Positions 21,721 through 33,868 of a stretch of 64,000 bases of DNA are shown here, piece after piece; position 1 is the first letter of the stretch, and each line of letters starts with the position of its first letter. The translations under genes were made by a program, and so were the position numbers. The stretch is taken from the NCBI RefSeq assembly GCF_024166365.1, contig NC_064823.1, forward strand, positions 20,144,924-20,208,923, written 5' to 3'. This DNA is from Elephas maximus indicus. Taxonomy: Eukaryota > Chordata > Mammalia > Proboscidea > Elephantidae. The notes under the pieces are model-generated. The model was not told the origin of the DNA. It searched no databases and worked only from the letters and a program-made list of their open reading frames with translations.

Positions 21721-23538
21721 TTCCAAATTAAAGTCTCTTACAGGGGCATCTGATTGACAGCACACGGATCACATGCATGTTCATGCGCAATAGAGATTAA
21801 AGAGGCAATTCTTACTTCTCCTTGGGGTGAATTATGCAAGTTATCCCAATGCATGGTTCAAAAAATATGGAAAGAGTGCTCAAAAGATATTGGACACCCA
21901 CACACATGAAAAATCTCAATGCAAGAAATATACGTACACGTATGAATATAACTTTGTTTTCCCATGCCTCAATTTCTTCCTACTTTATTTTTTCTGTGAA
22001 CCAGAATTATTATCTCAGCAATTCAAGGTTTGCCTTCATCTCCTTGGGATTACAACAAATCCCTGAGACTTATACAGTATATCGGCATGTTTGGGAGAGA
22101 CAGAGTGCTATTGAAGCTTAATCTGCATTCCGATCCGTTTTCGTCACTGCCTTCTGCACCTTATTCTCTCCAAACAAAAGGTTAATTAGATCTCTTTCAC
22201 TTATCCTTGAAGGTCACAAAAAGTTGTACCCTTTTGCATATTATACTAGGCTGTCTCATAGACATCTCACGCAGTACTTTTACTCTATTTAGTTGCTGGG
22301 CACAGGGACTCAATATCCCCTCACCCAAGAAGTGAGCCACAGCCTTACCTACCAGCATGTGAACAAATCTACTTGTGGTTTCTAACATCCTCTTCTCCTA
22401 CTCTACCCTTCCACTTTCACTGTAGGATCAGGCCCTGTAGGACAGAAAGCAGAAATCCTCCTCATGGTCAGGTTTCAACATCTAACCCTCTTCCCTCAGT
22501 CTCTTCTTTCCTGCTTGTAGCAAGTAGTCTGTGAAAACAGTCTCTAACTGGCCATCTATTCTGTCTAATATTTTTATGGTATAAATTTCGCACTGTTTCT
22601 CTCTATGTTGGTCTTTGGAAACATAATCGCTAAGAACTTGGTATAAGTCTTTGTTTCTCTGTTAAAACTTGCCTTACCGGAAGCGTCAAATTCACTTTCC
22701 CAAGTTTAGAAGGATCGGTGCTTACAAATTAGTAAACGTTGTTTGGGGTGAGGTAGGAAAGGAACATTACTGACTTACTCCTCATGTTTTCTTCCATACC
22801 TAGTAGTATGAAACCCCTGACCTCTCACTTCCCCTGCCCATCAATCCCTTCCAACATAAAGGTGTGGCATACCTGATTAGAAAATTTGGGGAGTATAAGC
22901 TAATAATGGTTGGTTCAATTCTCTCCTTAGCCTCTTAAAAACAAAAAGATTTGCTGAGAATATATGCTGTTTTCTGCATTTCAACATGAGGTAAAAGAGT
23001 TTGCTTCCAAAGGAGAGGCCTGGGATCATCAGGCAAGGCTGATACTCGGTGGGTATGTATGTCTAATCTGTGGTTCGTTATAAACAGTATAAACATCCAT
23101 CCTAGTGTGTCAGTACAGTTCCAATTTATGTTTATTTTCCCAGTGTAATTGTGAACGCTCCTTGGTTTTTCTCTGAAAATGTCCTAGTTTGGACACTAAA
23201 TCATATAGTCTTCCTAATAACAAGGAAGGGTATTTTCTCAAAGATAAAGACACATCTTCTAACGTCACATTTATTAGAAAGAAGATGATGTTTCATATTC
23301 CATCTGCCTCACTCTTTTGTATCAGTTCTTGATTGACTCAGAACTGAAGGAAAAGGGGTATTTATTGGTTCCCTTTTTTTTTTTTTTATAAAAATATCTA
23401 GTAAATTATAGAAGGATAGCCATTTCAAGGAAGTTGCAATTATAGATATATGAGCATTCAGAGGAAGAAGGGATTATTTTAGGATCAAGAAAGGCTTCAT
23501 CAATTATGTGGAATTTATTTTTCTTTATTTGAAGTCTA
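21721..23538. other. Unique DNA, no gene seen
   Basis: No exon or repeat family was recognised. A T-rich tract lies at 23372-23388. Frames of 79-95 codons near 21827-22121 overlap each other in two phases and have no domain. Confidence 0.5.
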
Positions 23539-23823
23539 CAGGTGGTCCGTGACTTAGGACATAGTTGTGTGATGAAGAATTACACTTAGCATTTTTTTTT
23601 TGTACATCTTATCTTTAGTAATATGTATTTCATACAATATTAAAATATATCTGTAAGTTTATATGAAATGTTTCCAACCCCCAAAGATAAATAAAGATCA
23701 GATTTATAAAGATACTAATAATAAAAGGTAACAATAATGAAAGCTTTAGAAAATGACGTACTCGACTTACAACTGACTTAGAGTCATCGGAACAGAACCC
23801 TGTCGTAAGTCAAGGACTACCTG
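23539..23823. mobile_element. TA-flanked DNA transposon (MITE-like), copy 2
   Basis: About 285 bp with ends caggtggtccgtgacttagg and (reversed) caggtagtccttgacttacg, flanked by TA (23537-23538 and 23824-23825). The interior 'gtttccaacccccaaagata...agatcagatttataaagatac' is the reverse complement of copy 1 near 21090-21150, so the two are the same family in opposite orientation, about 2.5 kb apart. Confidence 0.77.
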
Positions 23824-23825
23824 TA

Positions 23826-24690
23826 ATCACTATTCTACTGATTTTTTTTTTTTAATGAAGTTCTAAGTGGGCTCAGTATTCCCTCTGAAAAAGGAGCTCC
23901 CTTTGTAGAATTTTATTAAGCTTACTTAATTAAGGTAACATTCTTTAGAAAAAAAAGGTTAAAGATTCTGTTCTGCAAACATTACAGTAAATTTCCTCAG
24001 TAATAACTCTTGTGTGGTTGAGACAAAGAGGGAATCAAAATGTACATATACATTTTAAATGACTTTTTTCTCATCAGAAATCTGACCTCTTAAAATGGTA
24101 TCCATTCTATCTAGTCAATATCACTTTACCTGGCACATGAATTAAAGTAATGTGAAAGATCAACCAGAATTTTAATGAATAGGAAACTCCAAAATATAGA
24201 TGGTTGTTTACTTGTATACTTACTACTCTCTATGCACTATTCTAGACAATTTGAGCAGACAGTAATCGGAGAAAACTCCCTACCCTCATGGAGCTTGTAT
24301 TCAAATTGGAAGAGCCTTTTTTTTTATATATAGAGGCAGAATCCAAATGGTCAAACTTTTTGACAGTCGTGTGTTTTCAACTTTTTCTATTTCTTCCCTT
24401 AGACATACAGTCTTGTTAAAACTACACATGTAGACATGAGAACATAGGTAAGGTGCCATGTCTTTTTGGTTAAGTGTAGATGGGGTAGGTTATGAACTTG
24501 GTATAATTACTCGAAGTTAGTATAATAACTGGGATTTTCATGAGGCTCCTGAAAATGTGACAGTTGATTCTGTGCAGTAAGGGCTCTATACTCTCCAATT
24601 TGTACAAGAAAATAAAAAATTCTAATGAATAAATGAGAAAATAATGAGCAAAAGAAGAAGATAATATTGGTCAATTTTTGTCAGTATATT
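23826..24690. other. Unassigned DNA
   Basis: No gene was seen. The stretch 24220-24310 (with ccctaccctcatggagcttg) resembles an old mammalian interspersed repeat I cannot name with confidence. Confidence 0.45.
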
Positions 24691-24696
24691 GGGTTT

Positions 24697-25965
24697 GTGT
24701 TGTTGTTAAGTGCCATCTAGTTGATTCCGACTCATAGCAACCCCATGTACAACAGAACAAAACACTGCCTGGTCCTGTGCCATCATCACAATTCATGCTA
24801 TGTTTGAGACTACTGTTGCAGCCACTGAGTCAATTCATCTCGTTGAGAGTCTTCCTATTTTTTGCTGATTCAAGCATGATATATTTCTCTGCCTTCTGAT
24901 ACCATGTCCAAAGTACATGACACTAAGTCTTGCCATCCTTGCTTCTAAGGAGTATTCTGGTTGTATTTCTTCCAACACAGATTTGTTCATTCTTCTGGCA
25001 ATCCATGGTATATTAAATATTCTTAGCCAACACCATAATTCAAAGGCATCAATTTTTCTTTGGTTTTCCTTATCCATTGTCTAGCTTTTGCATGCGTATG
25101 AGGCAATTGAAAATACCATGGCTTGGGTCAGGTACACCTTAGTCCTCAAAGTGACATCTTTGCTTTTTAACACTTTGAAGAGGTCTTTTGCAGCAGATTT
25201 GCCCAATGGTATATGTTGTTCGATTTCTCGACTGCTGCTTTCATGGGCATTGACTGTGGATTCAAGTAAAATAAAAACCTTGACAACTTCAATCCTTGCT
25301 CTGTTATCATGATGTTGCTTGTTGGTCCAGTGGTGAGGATCTTTGTTTTCTTTATGTTAACATGCAATTCATCCTGAAGGCTGTAGTCTTTGATTTTTGT
25401 CATTAAGTGCTTCAAGTTTTCTTAGCTTTCAGCAAGCAAGGTTGTGCCATCTGAATGTTGCAAATTATTAACGAATCTTCCTCCAATCCGGAGGCTTCAT
25501 TCTTCTTCATATAGTCCAGCTTCTCAGACTATTTGCTCGACGTACAGATTTAATATTTATGGTGAAATGATACAACCCTAACGCAAAACTTTCCTGATTT
25601 TAACCATTCGATATTCCCTTGTTTTGTTCAAAAGACTGCCTCTTGGTCTACGTATAAGTTCCTCCTGAGCACAATTACGTGTTCTAGAATTTCCATTTTC
25701 ACAATGTTTTCTATAATTTGTTATGATCCACGTAGCTACATGCCTTTGCACAGCCAATAAAACACAGATAAACATTGATCTGGAATTATCTGCTTCTAGC
25801 CAAGATCCATCTGACATCAGCAATGAAAGTCCTCGTTCCACATCCTTTTCTGAATTTGGCTTGAATTTCTGGCAGTTCTCTGTCAATGTACTACTGCAAC
25901 CATTTTTAACTATCTTCAACAAAATTTTATTTGCTTGTGATATTAATGATATTAGATTTATACAA
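24697..25965 (-). pseudogene. RTE LINE, reverse transcriptase region and 3' end
   Basis: The minus-strand copy runs from the middle of the reverse transcriptase (about 25960) to the 3' end at 24697, where the plus strand shows tgttgttgttaagtgccatc. Frame 25578-25922 holds the fingers region, 25167-25415 the palm and connection, and 24835-25077 the C-terminal block (KIDAFELWCWLRIFNIPW). The catalytic YADD is degraded to HSDG (25446-25457). It is 5'-truncated, as usual, and cannot work. Confidence 0.87.
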
Positions 25966-26832
25966 ACAAGAAAATAGTGGTGTAAACAGAACTCTGCACT
26001 GAATTACTGCTTTCTTACTCTCTCATAGAAAATTAAGATACAGTTTTAGTTTATCATTAGTTCCTTTTCTCTACAAGGAATTTGATTATGTTAAATAATG
26101 GCAAAACACTTTTCAATTAACAATGCTGCAATCGCAGTACGTGTGAAAATACTTTGTAGTAAGTAATCAACTTCTGGAAAAACTAAAAGGCCAAAACATA
26201 AAATGATTTCCTAACATTAAAAAAAAAAGTCAAAAGATATTTTCTTCTCATAAATTCTTGCTAAGTGAAACTTTTCTGGCAAATTTTGAAACATGATTAT
26301 TTGGGGCCATTCATATCCTCTTCCAGGGAGAAAACAGCACATTTGTCTGTAAAACATTTTTTCCTTTATCCTTTACTGTATTTACTGATGAAGAAATATT
26401 TACCTTCCCAGTTCCAAAGACGGAGGTTATTTTTCAGTTGGTACTGTATATGTAGGAAACTTTCCAAAAGAGCTAAGTTTTTTGTGGAAATGAAAACCAG
26501 CCTGTAGTTGTCGTTGTCCTGGTGGAATGTAATCCATTAGCTTGCATGGCAGTAGTTCTAATACATTTATTTTCTCATGGAAAAAGAAATAAAACTTTGG
26601 GAAAATTTCTTCATGTTCTAAATAATCACTTAAATCGTAGCTTTTCAAATCTTACAACACATTTTTAGAATTCAATACTTTACTTTCACTAATTTATTCA
26701 CAATGTTTCAAAGAGACTTAAATTTCTTTCTTTTGGGGGCGGGGGAGGCGGGGATTAGTGAATAATAAAACTACCAGACTGGAAATTTTTAGAAATAAGA
26801 AAAATATCTGAAAAAGGTAGAAAAACAACAAT
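25966..26832. other. Unique DNA with a short G-rich run
   Basis: A G-rich run at 26736-26753 (gggggcgggggaggcgggg) could form a G-quadruplex. Nothing else was recognised. Confidence 0.5.
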
Positions 26833-26901
26833 AACATGGTGCTATCTATAGGATCGCTATGAGTTGGAATGGACTTGATGGCAATGGGTTTGACTTTTTT
26901 A
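26833..26901 (+). repeat. AfroSINE, 5'-truncated
   Basis: Only the last about 65 bp: 'ctataggatcgctatgagttggaatggacttgatggcaatgggtttg', then T-rich. Confidence 0.75.
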
Positions 26902-26915
26902 ATCTGTATGATAAG

Positions 26916-27126
26916 GAGCCCTGGTGGCGCAACGGTTTAGTGTTCGATTGTTAACTGAAAGATAGATGGTTACAGCCCACTAGGCTCTCTGCAGGAGAAT
27001 AGGCCTGGCCTATTTATGGGATCTGCTCCCATAAAGACTACAGCCTAGGAAACCCTATGCGGACTTTCTACTCTGTCGTATGGGGTCACCATGAGTCAGA
27101 ATCAACTCAGTGGCACACAACAACAT
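26916..27126 (+). repeat. AfroSINE, long form
   Basis: Complete long form: head 'ggagccctggtggcgcaacgg', middle 'cataaagactacagcctagg', tail ggtcaccatgagtcagaatc, then ggcacacaacaaca. The last ten or so bases match the (AAC)-type tail of the RTE rather than the GGTTT tail of the short form. Confidence 0.85.
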
Positions 27127-27649
27127 CTATACTAGAATAATACAACTCTTAACATATTACTACTTGTTGCTGATATGAACACTGAGTGATGTAAACATTT
27201 TTGTTCTAAAATAATGGTAATCTTAAAGAGATAGCCTCCATCCATGCAAGAGTTTTACTTGGGAAAATATTTAAGCTAGTGCTTCCATGAGCCTTGTCCC
27301 TACACACAGTATCTAAAACTCTGTTCTTCTAGATACTTATCATCTTCATGCACACTGAGAATGGAATTTGATGACTAGATTTTACTAATTGAAGCATATG
27401 CACATGCATGCCCACTCGCATTCCATAATACAAGTATTATATATGAAAGCTATTATAAATGATGAATCTCAGATTTCAAAATGTCTATCTACAGGTGTTA
27501 AGAATTATGAAAGGTCTAACATTTTATACTACTCACAAGTGAACAATTTAGCCTACTGGTTTCATGGATGCTAGCAAAAGACAAAAGACTCCTGGAATAG
27601 AAACAAAAGAAAAATCTAAATCACATTGTACCCAGGTATAATATCTGCT
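27127..27649. other. Unique DNA, no gene seen
   Basis: Nothing was recognised here. Confidence 0.5.
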
Positions 27650-29250
27650 AAGTTGCCGTGTTTACAACAGTGATGGACCCAGGAAGCAAAGGTGGCCATT
27701 TGGGCTGTGCAATCCTGATCAGCGGCTTACTTCCCATTCCAGTTATCACAGAACAGGGTCTTAATGTACATAAGTGACCTAGACAATTTCATCACCAGCC
27801 AAGATTTGTTGCCAGAGTTCATGGTCCAAAATCTTTAATCTGCCAGTCTAAGTATTCAAAATGGCAAATGAAATAACTAGGCCATTAGTAAGAGTCCAAC
27901 TTTCAGTAAAATATAACATTTTGCCAAGGGGAATATTGGCTAGAGCTATGACAAGGACCTTGAGTTCTGTCCACTAAGTGGAGTGACCACAGCTACTTTT
28001 GATTATCTGTAGCTGATTCTGAGACTGAACAGACTTGCTGGCCCAGCGACAGTATTGGATTTCAACTGAGCTAAATCATCACCGAATCAAACCAGCACAT
28101 TTAAGGAACCTCATAAAATTCAGGGACTTTAAATGGTTTTTGTTTCACTACTAAGCTAACGATTGGAAATTTAAATCTACCCAGCAGTACAGAGGAAGAA
28201 AGGCCTGACAATCTGCTTCCATTAAAATTACAGCCAAGAAAACCCTATAGAACAGTTTTACGCTATAACATATGGGGTCACCATGAGCTGAAATCTAATT
28301 GACAGCAATGTTTTTCTTTTTTATTGAGCCAGAAACTTTGTGCTAGGTGGCAGAATAGAGAATAGGTGCCCCTTCTTCATGTACTGCCAAGATGACACTG
28401 AGGCAAGGCAGATTGTATTCTTGAATATGCCATTTCCATTTGACAAATAAGGCCTGTTGGGTTATTTCTACCTTATTAGTTATTGAGTCCTAGCTGACCC
28501 CTGCAACATGGGAATATTAGGCAGGAGGGCATAACCCCTGGGTCAGGCATTCAGTTTGACAAGAGCCTGGTAACAATCTAAGAGCTGCTTTTCGAAAAGG
28601 AAGTACCTGTAAGCCTTTTCAGATAGACAATGAGTCCAAACCCTAAGGGGTGCCTAGGGGAGGACGCTGCCTCTCTGTCTGAGGCTCCAGTCAGCAAAAC
28701 CATCAGTTACAGAGATTTATAACCCAAAGGGGTCATTTATGTTGTACCACCACAAAGATAAAAGACATGCCACAGCTACAGGGGCAGCTTCCAAAAGAGC
28801 TGATAGTTTGAGCCCCACTAAAAGAATGCTTCTTTGTGAGACAGCCAATATACAAACTCAAGAAGAATGCACTAACTAGGCACCTATTGTCTTCAATGTC
28901 CTAAGACTCCAATAAAGTGCTAAGGCTTCTTTTTGTTGGTCAAACAGTTGTTCAAAGAAATAGTTATTTTTTCTTGGCTGGCAGATGGATTAAGCACTGT
29001 GAATCTGTGCACATTATCCCTACAAACTTTATTTGGTGAATAGGATCTGAATTTTGTCAGTTTTTATCCATCATCCCAACTGGCAGAGACGTGATAACAT
29101 CATAGTCAGGACCGTTGAAACTGAAGCTTCTGGTTTGTCAGAACAATTCAGATAATGGCTTACAGGGTTTCAACTATATACTGAAAGCTTTGGGTATCAC
29201 AGAGTAGAAGCACTCATACCACAATCCAGTGCACCTGCTAGTGCAAATGG
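27650..29250 (-). pseudogene. Class III (ERVL-like) endogenous retrovirus pol remnant
   Basis: The minus strand holds a badly decayed pol in several frames. In pol order: a damaged polymerase catalytic site near 29095-29106, a connection segment near 28890-28950, an RNase H start TDGFADWS (about 28685-28710), then, beyond a SINE insertion, a later RNase H part with WTELK (about 27958-27975) followed by FTESWTLTNGLV (about 27855-27895). This order and spacing fit RT-RNase H of ERVL-type elements. Stops are frequent, so no protein can be made. The right edge is uncertain and may extend to about 31000. No LTR pair was identified. Confidence 0.55.
28112..28316 (+). repeat. AfroSINE, long form, inside the retroviral remnant
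   Basis: Old copy with the long middle (ttacagccaagaaaacccta) and tail 'ggggtcaccatgagctgaaatctaattgacagcaatg'. The head is barely recognisable. It splits the RNase H region of the pol remnant, so it is younger than that insertion. Confidence 0.7.
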
Positions 29251-30656
29251 CAGGAAAATTTGTCCATATTAGCTCTTCTCTACTGCCAGGTTTTCTCGAC
29301 CAGGAGAATTCTCTATGAAATTTACGGGCTGGAGAAATACGAGCATATAATATCAGGGCTTACTACACATTCAGATGTAGACGCAGTAAACGTGCATGGA
29401 ATTAGTCCAAAGGGCCTCACCCGTAAGGTGATTTTTAGTTTCCTTCCCCACTCTTAAGTCTGCTCAAACCCCATCGGTTAAAATTTGATACCCATTTCTT
29501 CCATAGGCCCATGTAGGACAGAGTCATACAAGTTAGAATCCTCTGTTTCCTCTAAGTTCCTCAGCATACTCAGATGGGTGTGTATGGGTTTTGGTCCACC
29601 TTGAAGTGAGGGAGACCTTGGTCCACTGCTAATCAACTTTGACCTTAAAGCAGCCAAGGTCATGGTAGAAAAGGAGTGAAGGTTTTTGATCACAGAGGAA
29701 AGAGTGGCTCTGTGACAATAAGCCAGGTGCATTTATTTTTTATTTTAAGCAGCGAAGCCACACCTCACAGCTCAACCAAACAAACTTTCAATGTTTTGTC
29801 CAGGCCACTCACTACAGCAGGTTATAAAATCATTATTATTGGTTCAATCTATCTCAGGTTTGGAGACTGCTTGACTTGGTATCCATAGCCACATTCTTTT
29901 CCTTTTGGAACCGGGGCTGAACCATTCGTTGGCTGACTCAGGAGTGATTTGTGACCTACATAGCAGCAGCTTTCTTTATAGGAGTCAGTCCCATTGCTAT
30001 GGTGATATCTCTTAAATTTCCAACAATCAAGGGCAGGAAAGTTTTCTAACTGCTCAGGGAAATTTCCCCAAGAGGTCTAAAGCTCCCTTAAAGGCACTGT
30101 GGCCCACTGCAGTAAACTCTGAGAACTTTTATCGTCATCATTGAATGAATCTAAATTTGGCATAATAAACAGCAGGAGGGGCTAAGCTCCAAGACTGCCT
30201 AGCTGTTGCCATCCTTCCTTAACAAGCATTATATACCATAGTCCCTCATCTCCCAAGAGAACCAAAGTACTCATGATTTGCCTGATTTCTTGCAATAATG
30301 GATTACTTTCCCTTCTCAGCATAATCTCAGCATAAAAAAAAAAAAAAAATAGGTGCTTATATTTTAACTATTTTCTAAAAGAGGGAAGAAACTTCTAGCC
30401 GCTGGGTGAATCTTAGAATGGATTGTTAACTATGGAGTGGAAGGAGATCTGACTGCCAGATTGACAAGGATGTCCCACTACCTGGAGGAGAGTAAGTAAC
30501 AAGCATACTATTTAAGAAGCTGTTTCAAACTATTTCCCAGTACTCAGCATACGCTACTGCCCCAGTTCCTCCTCATTAACAGGCAATAAAGTGGACAGCC
30601 CTTTATTGCTCAGTTAATCATACAGTTTGGCCAGTAGGTTAGCTTTTGATTCTAAT
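29251..30656. other. Possible upstream part of the same retroviral remnant
   Basis: No clear domain. The base composition is like 27650-29250 and unlike the AT-rich flanks, and the position (minus-strand upstream of polymerase) is where protease and gag would lie. An A16 tract sits at 30334-30350. This is inference only. Confidence 0.3.
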
Positions 30657-30827
30657 GATCTTCCTTCAAACCCTATTATTTGGCTCATGGGACCATTATC
30701 CTTCTTCAAGTAAACCAAGTCTCTCTTAGTATCTGTGAAGGTTTTGAGAGATCTTCCTTCAAATCCTATTGTTTGGCCCATGAGACCTTTATCCTTCTTC
30801 CAGAAACTATCTGGGAAGGTTTTGAGA
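30657..30827. repeat. Direct tandem duplication
   Basis: Two copies of a 78-93 bp unit, 30657-30749 and 30750-30827, both starting gatcttccttcaaa and ending 'ggttttgaga'. The first holds about 14 extra bases (ctctcttagtatc region). The duplication keeps an open frame of 114 codons (30680-31024 plus) that has no known domain. Confidence 0.75.
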
Positions 30828-31654
30828 TGTTAACCTGCTTGCAATCTAGCAACCTAGCCTGCCATATTTTCATGGATACTATTAGGAACAGAGATTCCTG
30901 CATCAAAGAATTTTATTATTCGTGGTACAAAAACAGCAGGAACATTAACAAATTTGCATTAGTTACCCTTAGTGCACATCAAATGGGGCAATGCAGAAGG
31001 TCCCAAATAGATGTCTGCATATGAAATGGGTTGTATTAAAGAAGAAGAATTTTGAGTAAAGGGAATCTGACTTTATAACAGACAATAAGCACGTCTACTC
31101 TTTGCTTTACAGGAAGACAAGGCTATTCCTTTTACAGATGTCTTTGAGATGATAGTCACTAAAAGATGCTATTAGTGCCTCTTCTCACCTGATGTGCAGA
31201 AATGAGTGGTTTCCATGGAGAAATGTCTCCTAGTTTTGGTACTTTGCTTTAATCCTATTTTCTTGGATCTCTGTTGGGTTTGGCTTCCATCATTATGAAC
31301 TTCACACTTTCTTCATGTGGTCAATGTACTCTTGATACATCCTCATTGGTGTGTTCTGTACTTGATTACATGAATTAAATTCCCACAAGTAACACATCCA
31401 TATGAACAGTATGGTAATGATTGACAGTAAATGTTTTTTTCCTCAGAAGACTTCATTTAAACAAGTTGACCTAGAAAGAACATGCTTAAAATGTGTGTAA
31501 CCAAATGCTTTATAGTATTTTCTTATAAAGTCTCCTATTGTGTTTCTTTCTTTCTAATTGTTTTCGTAATATCTAAATATTTCATAAATCTGCCTACTTT
31601 ATTGATGTGTAAGACACATTCATCTCCATATGTATTTATGCTTATTTCACCACT

Positions 31655-31830
31655 TGGCCTTATATAAAATTGTTTATTTCATCTGTTTATTTATCAGTCT
31701 CCTCTAGTTTAGAGTCCGTTAGGAAAGAGATTTTATCGCCTCCATGCTCTGATTTTGTACCTACAATACTTAATTCAGTGTTAGGCTGTTGGAAAGGGCT
31801 TAATTAATGTTATTGAGTTGCAATTCACTT
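31655..31830 (+). mobile_element. L2 LINE 3' end
   Basis: It follows the L2 3' end pattern: 'tttatttcatctgtttatttatcagtctcctctag', then 'agagtccgttaggaaagagattttat', 'cctacaatacttaattcagtgttaggc', 'gcttaattaatgttattgag'. Very old, no coding part. Confidence 0.6.
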
Positions 31831-32559
31831 AAGTTTAGCCTATAGCTTTCTGCCGAAAGAAGTGAATGTTTATTTTGTTTATAAGTTATTTAATATTTTA
31901 TTGTTTTCTCTCCCAGGTGCTTGTGTGTAATTATCTAAATTTGAGAAAAATATTAAAATACATACTTTAAAAAATCATTTTTGTGTTTAATTTTCTTAGC
32001 ATCTCTTATTACAATGAATAAAACATTTCCTTATTATTTAGAGATGCTAATCTTGGATTTCCATATTTACATTTGGTTACACAATATCTTTGGAGAAAAC
32101 ACAGTGAAATGAAAAGTGGGAAATATTCACCTATGTTTAATAATTTATTTTTTGTTATAATAAAGAATTTTGGGTAATCTTAATAGCAATGAATCACTTT
32201 GGTTAGTATATTTCATAACTGATAAGCCTCAATTCACCAACTTGAGTTGTAAAAGTAGGGTCACATTATTTTAACATTTAGTCTTCACCTTGATTGTTGG
32301 GAAACTGTTTTTCTTCACTCTGTGGAATCTGCCCTCCTTTCAGAATTCAATATTCTTAGTGATAATTGCATGGTGTATGGAATTAATAATTTTGTATATT
32401 ATTCTTTGTGAAAGGTAAAACCAGAAGGATTTTTTTTTTTTTTAAGATAGAGAGGAAGATAGACTGTAAAACAATAAATAACTTCCTTATTTCCTTTGAG
32501 AAATTCCCACAAATCAATTTACCTGAACAAACAGTTGCTCATCTGGTACCTTAGCTTGT
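31831..32559. other. AT-rich DNA, no gene seen
   Basis: There is a T-rich run near 32429-32443. I see nothing else. Confidence 0.5.
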
Positions 32560-32890
32560 TGATCAGAAAAATGTACTGCTCTCCCAGGTAAACACTTTAC
32601 TTATGAAACAGTTCACTTACTATGACTCACTTCTAGACCCTTGCCTCATTGGGTCCACCAAATTCTAAACTATTCTTATGGTGCAAAATGTGCCCAATCC
32701 TAACTATTTCTATGCCTTTAAAGACTCTTCTTATACCACTTGAGTCCAGGTTTTAACACTTGATAGATATTTTTTCCTGGTCTTCTTCTGAGAAACTGTG
32801 AAGACTTATGTTTCCCCTATTGCAGTAGAGCTAATAAATTTCACTTTTCGTAATCAACAGGTTATTCTGGTGTCCTCCTGGGGAATTAGG
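32560..32890 (+). repeat. Possible solo LTR remnant
   Basis: The segment ends in a polyadenylation-signal-like taataaatttcacttttcg (32833-32851), then 'ggttattctggtgtcctcctgggg', reminiscent of the U3-R-U5 end of retroviral LTRs. I cannot name a family, and no target duplication was found, so this is tentative. Confidence 0.3.
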
Positions 32891-32919
32891 AGTTGACAAG
32901 AGAACTAGTTGAAGTTATA

Positions 32920-33868
32920 ATACGCAGTTGTTCTGACAGAACAAGGGGTTACTGCATGGTTTAAAACCGGGGAAAGGGTGTCTCAGGTTTGTATTCTTTC
33001 ACCCTACTTATTCAATCTGTGTGTTTAGCAAATAATCTGAGAAGCTGGAAGCAGCAACAGAATTGGAGGAAGAGTTTTAACAACTTGCAATATGCAGATG
33101 ACACAACCTTGCTTGCTGGAAATGAAGAAGACTTAAAGTACTTACTGATGAAGTTCAAAGACTGCAACTTCAGTATGGATTATACTTCAACACAAAGAAA
33201 ACAAAAATCCTCACAACTAGACCAATAAGCAAGATGACGATAAAGGGAAAAAATATTGAAGTTGTCAATGATTTCATTTTACTTGTATCCACAGTCAACG
33301 CCTATGAAAGCAAAAGTCAAGAAATCAAATGAACTATTGCGTTGAGCAAATCTGCTGCAACAGATCTCTTTAAAGTGTTAAAAAGCAAAGGTGTCACTTT
33401 GAGGACTAAAGTGCACCTGACTCAAGCCACGATATTTTCAATGACCTAATATGCATGTGAAAGCTGGACAATGAATAAGGAAAACCAAAGAAGAATTGGT
33501 ACATTTCAATTATGATGTTGGCAAAGAATATTGAATATGCTATGGACTGCCAGAACGAACAAATCTATCTTGGGAAAAGTACAGCCAGAATACTCTTTCG
33601 AAACAAAGATGGCAGGACTTAGTGTCATGTACTTTGGACATGTTATCAGAAGGAACCAGTCTTTGGAAAAGAACGCAACACTTGGTAGAGGGTCAGAGAA
33701 AAAGAGAAATACTCTCAAGGAGATGGATTGACACAGTGGCTGCAGCAATAGGCTCAAAAAAATCAATGATTGTGAGGATGGTGTGGAACCAGGCAGTGTT
33801 TTGTTCTGTTGTACTTAGGGTTACTGTGAGTTGAAACCAACTAGAGGACACCTTAAAAACAACAGCAC
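32920..33868 (+). pseudogene. RTE LINE, reverse transcriptase palm to 3' end
   Basis: 5'-truncated copy starting just before the palm. Frame 32989-33228 contains an intact catalytic YADD (NLQYADDTTLLAGNEEDL; 33091-33102). Frames 33531-33731 and 33622-33834 hold the C-terminal block. It ends with ggttactgtgagttgaaacc and an 'aaaaacaacagcac' tail. Frameshifts and stops at about 33330 and 33510 break the protein. Compared with 24697-25965 the polymerase site is preserved, but the copy is still dead. Confidence 0.87.

Noticed and set aside
25578-25922. 114-codon minus frame as a host protein
   Set aside because: It is the reverse transcriptase fingers region of an RTE copy in a shifted frame.
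29139-29240. Plus-strand reading with SDNG and a following LGI, reminiscent of an integrase core
   Set aside because: The same region fits retroviral RT on the minus strand, in order with RNase H landmarks further down. The plus-strand match is short, has a stop soon after, and lacks the rest of the integrase.
30680-31024. 114-codon frame as a gene
   Set aside because: No domain, no conserved start context, and it spans a recent-looking tandem duplication.
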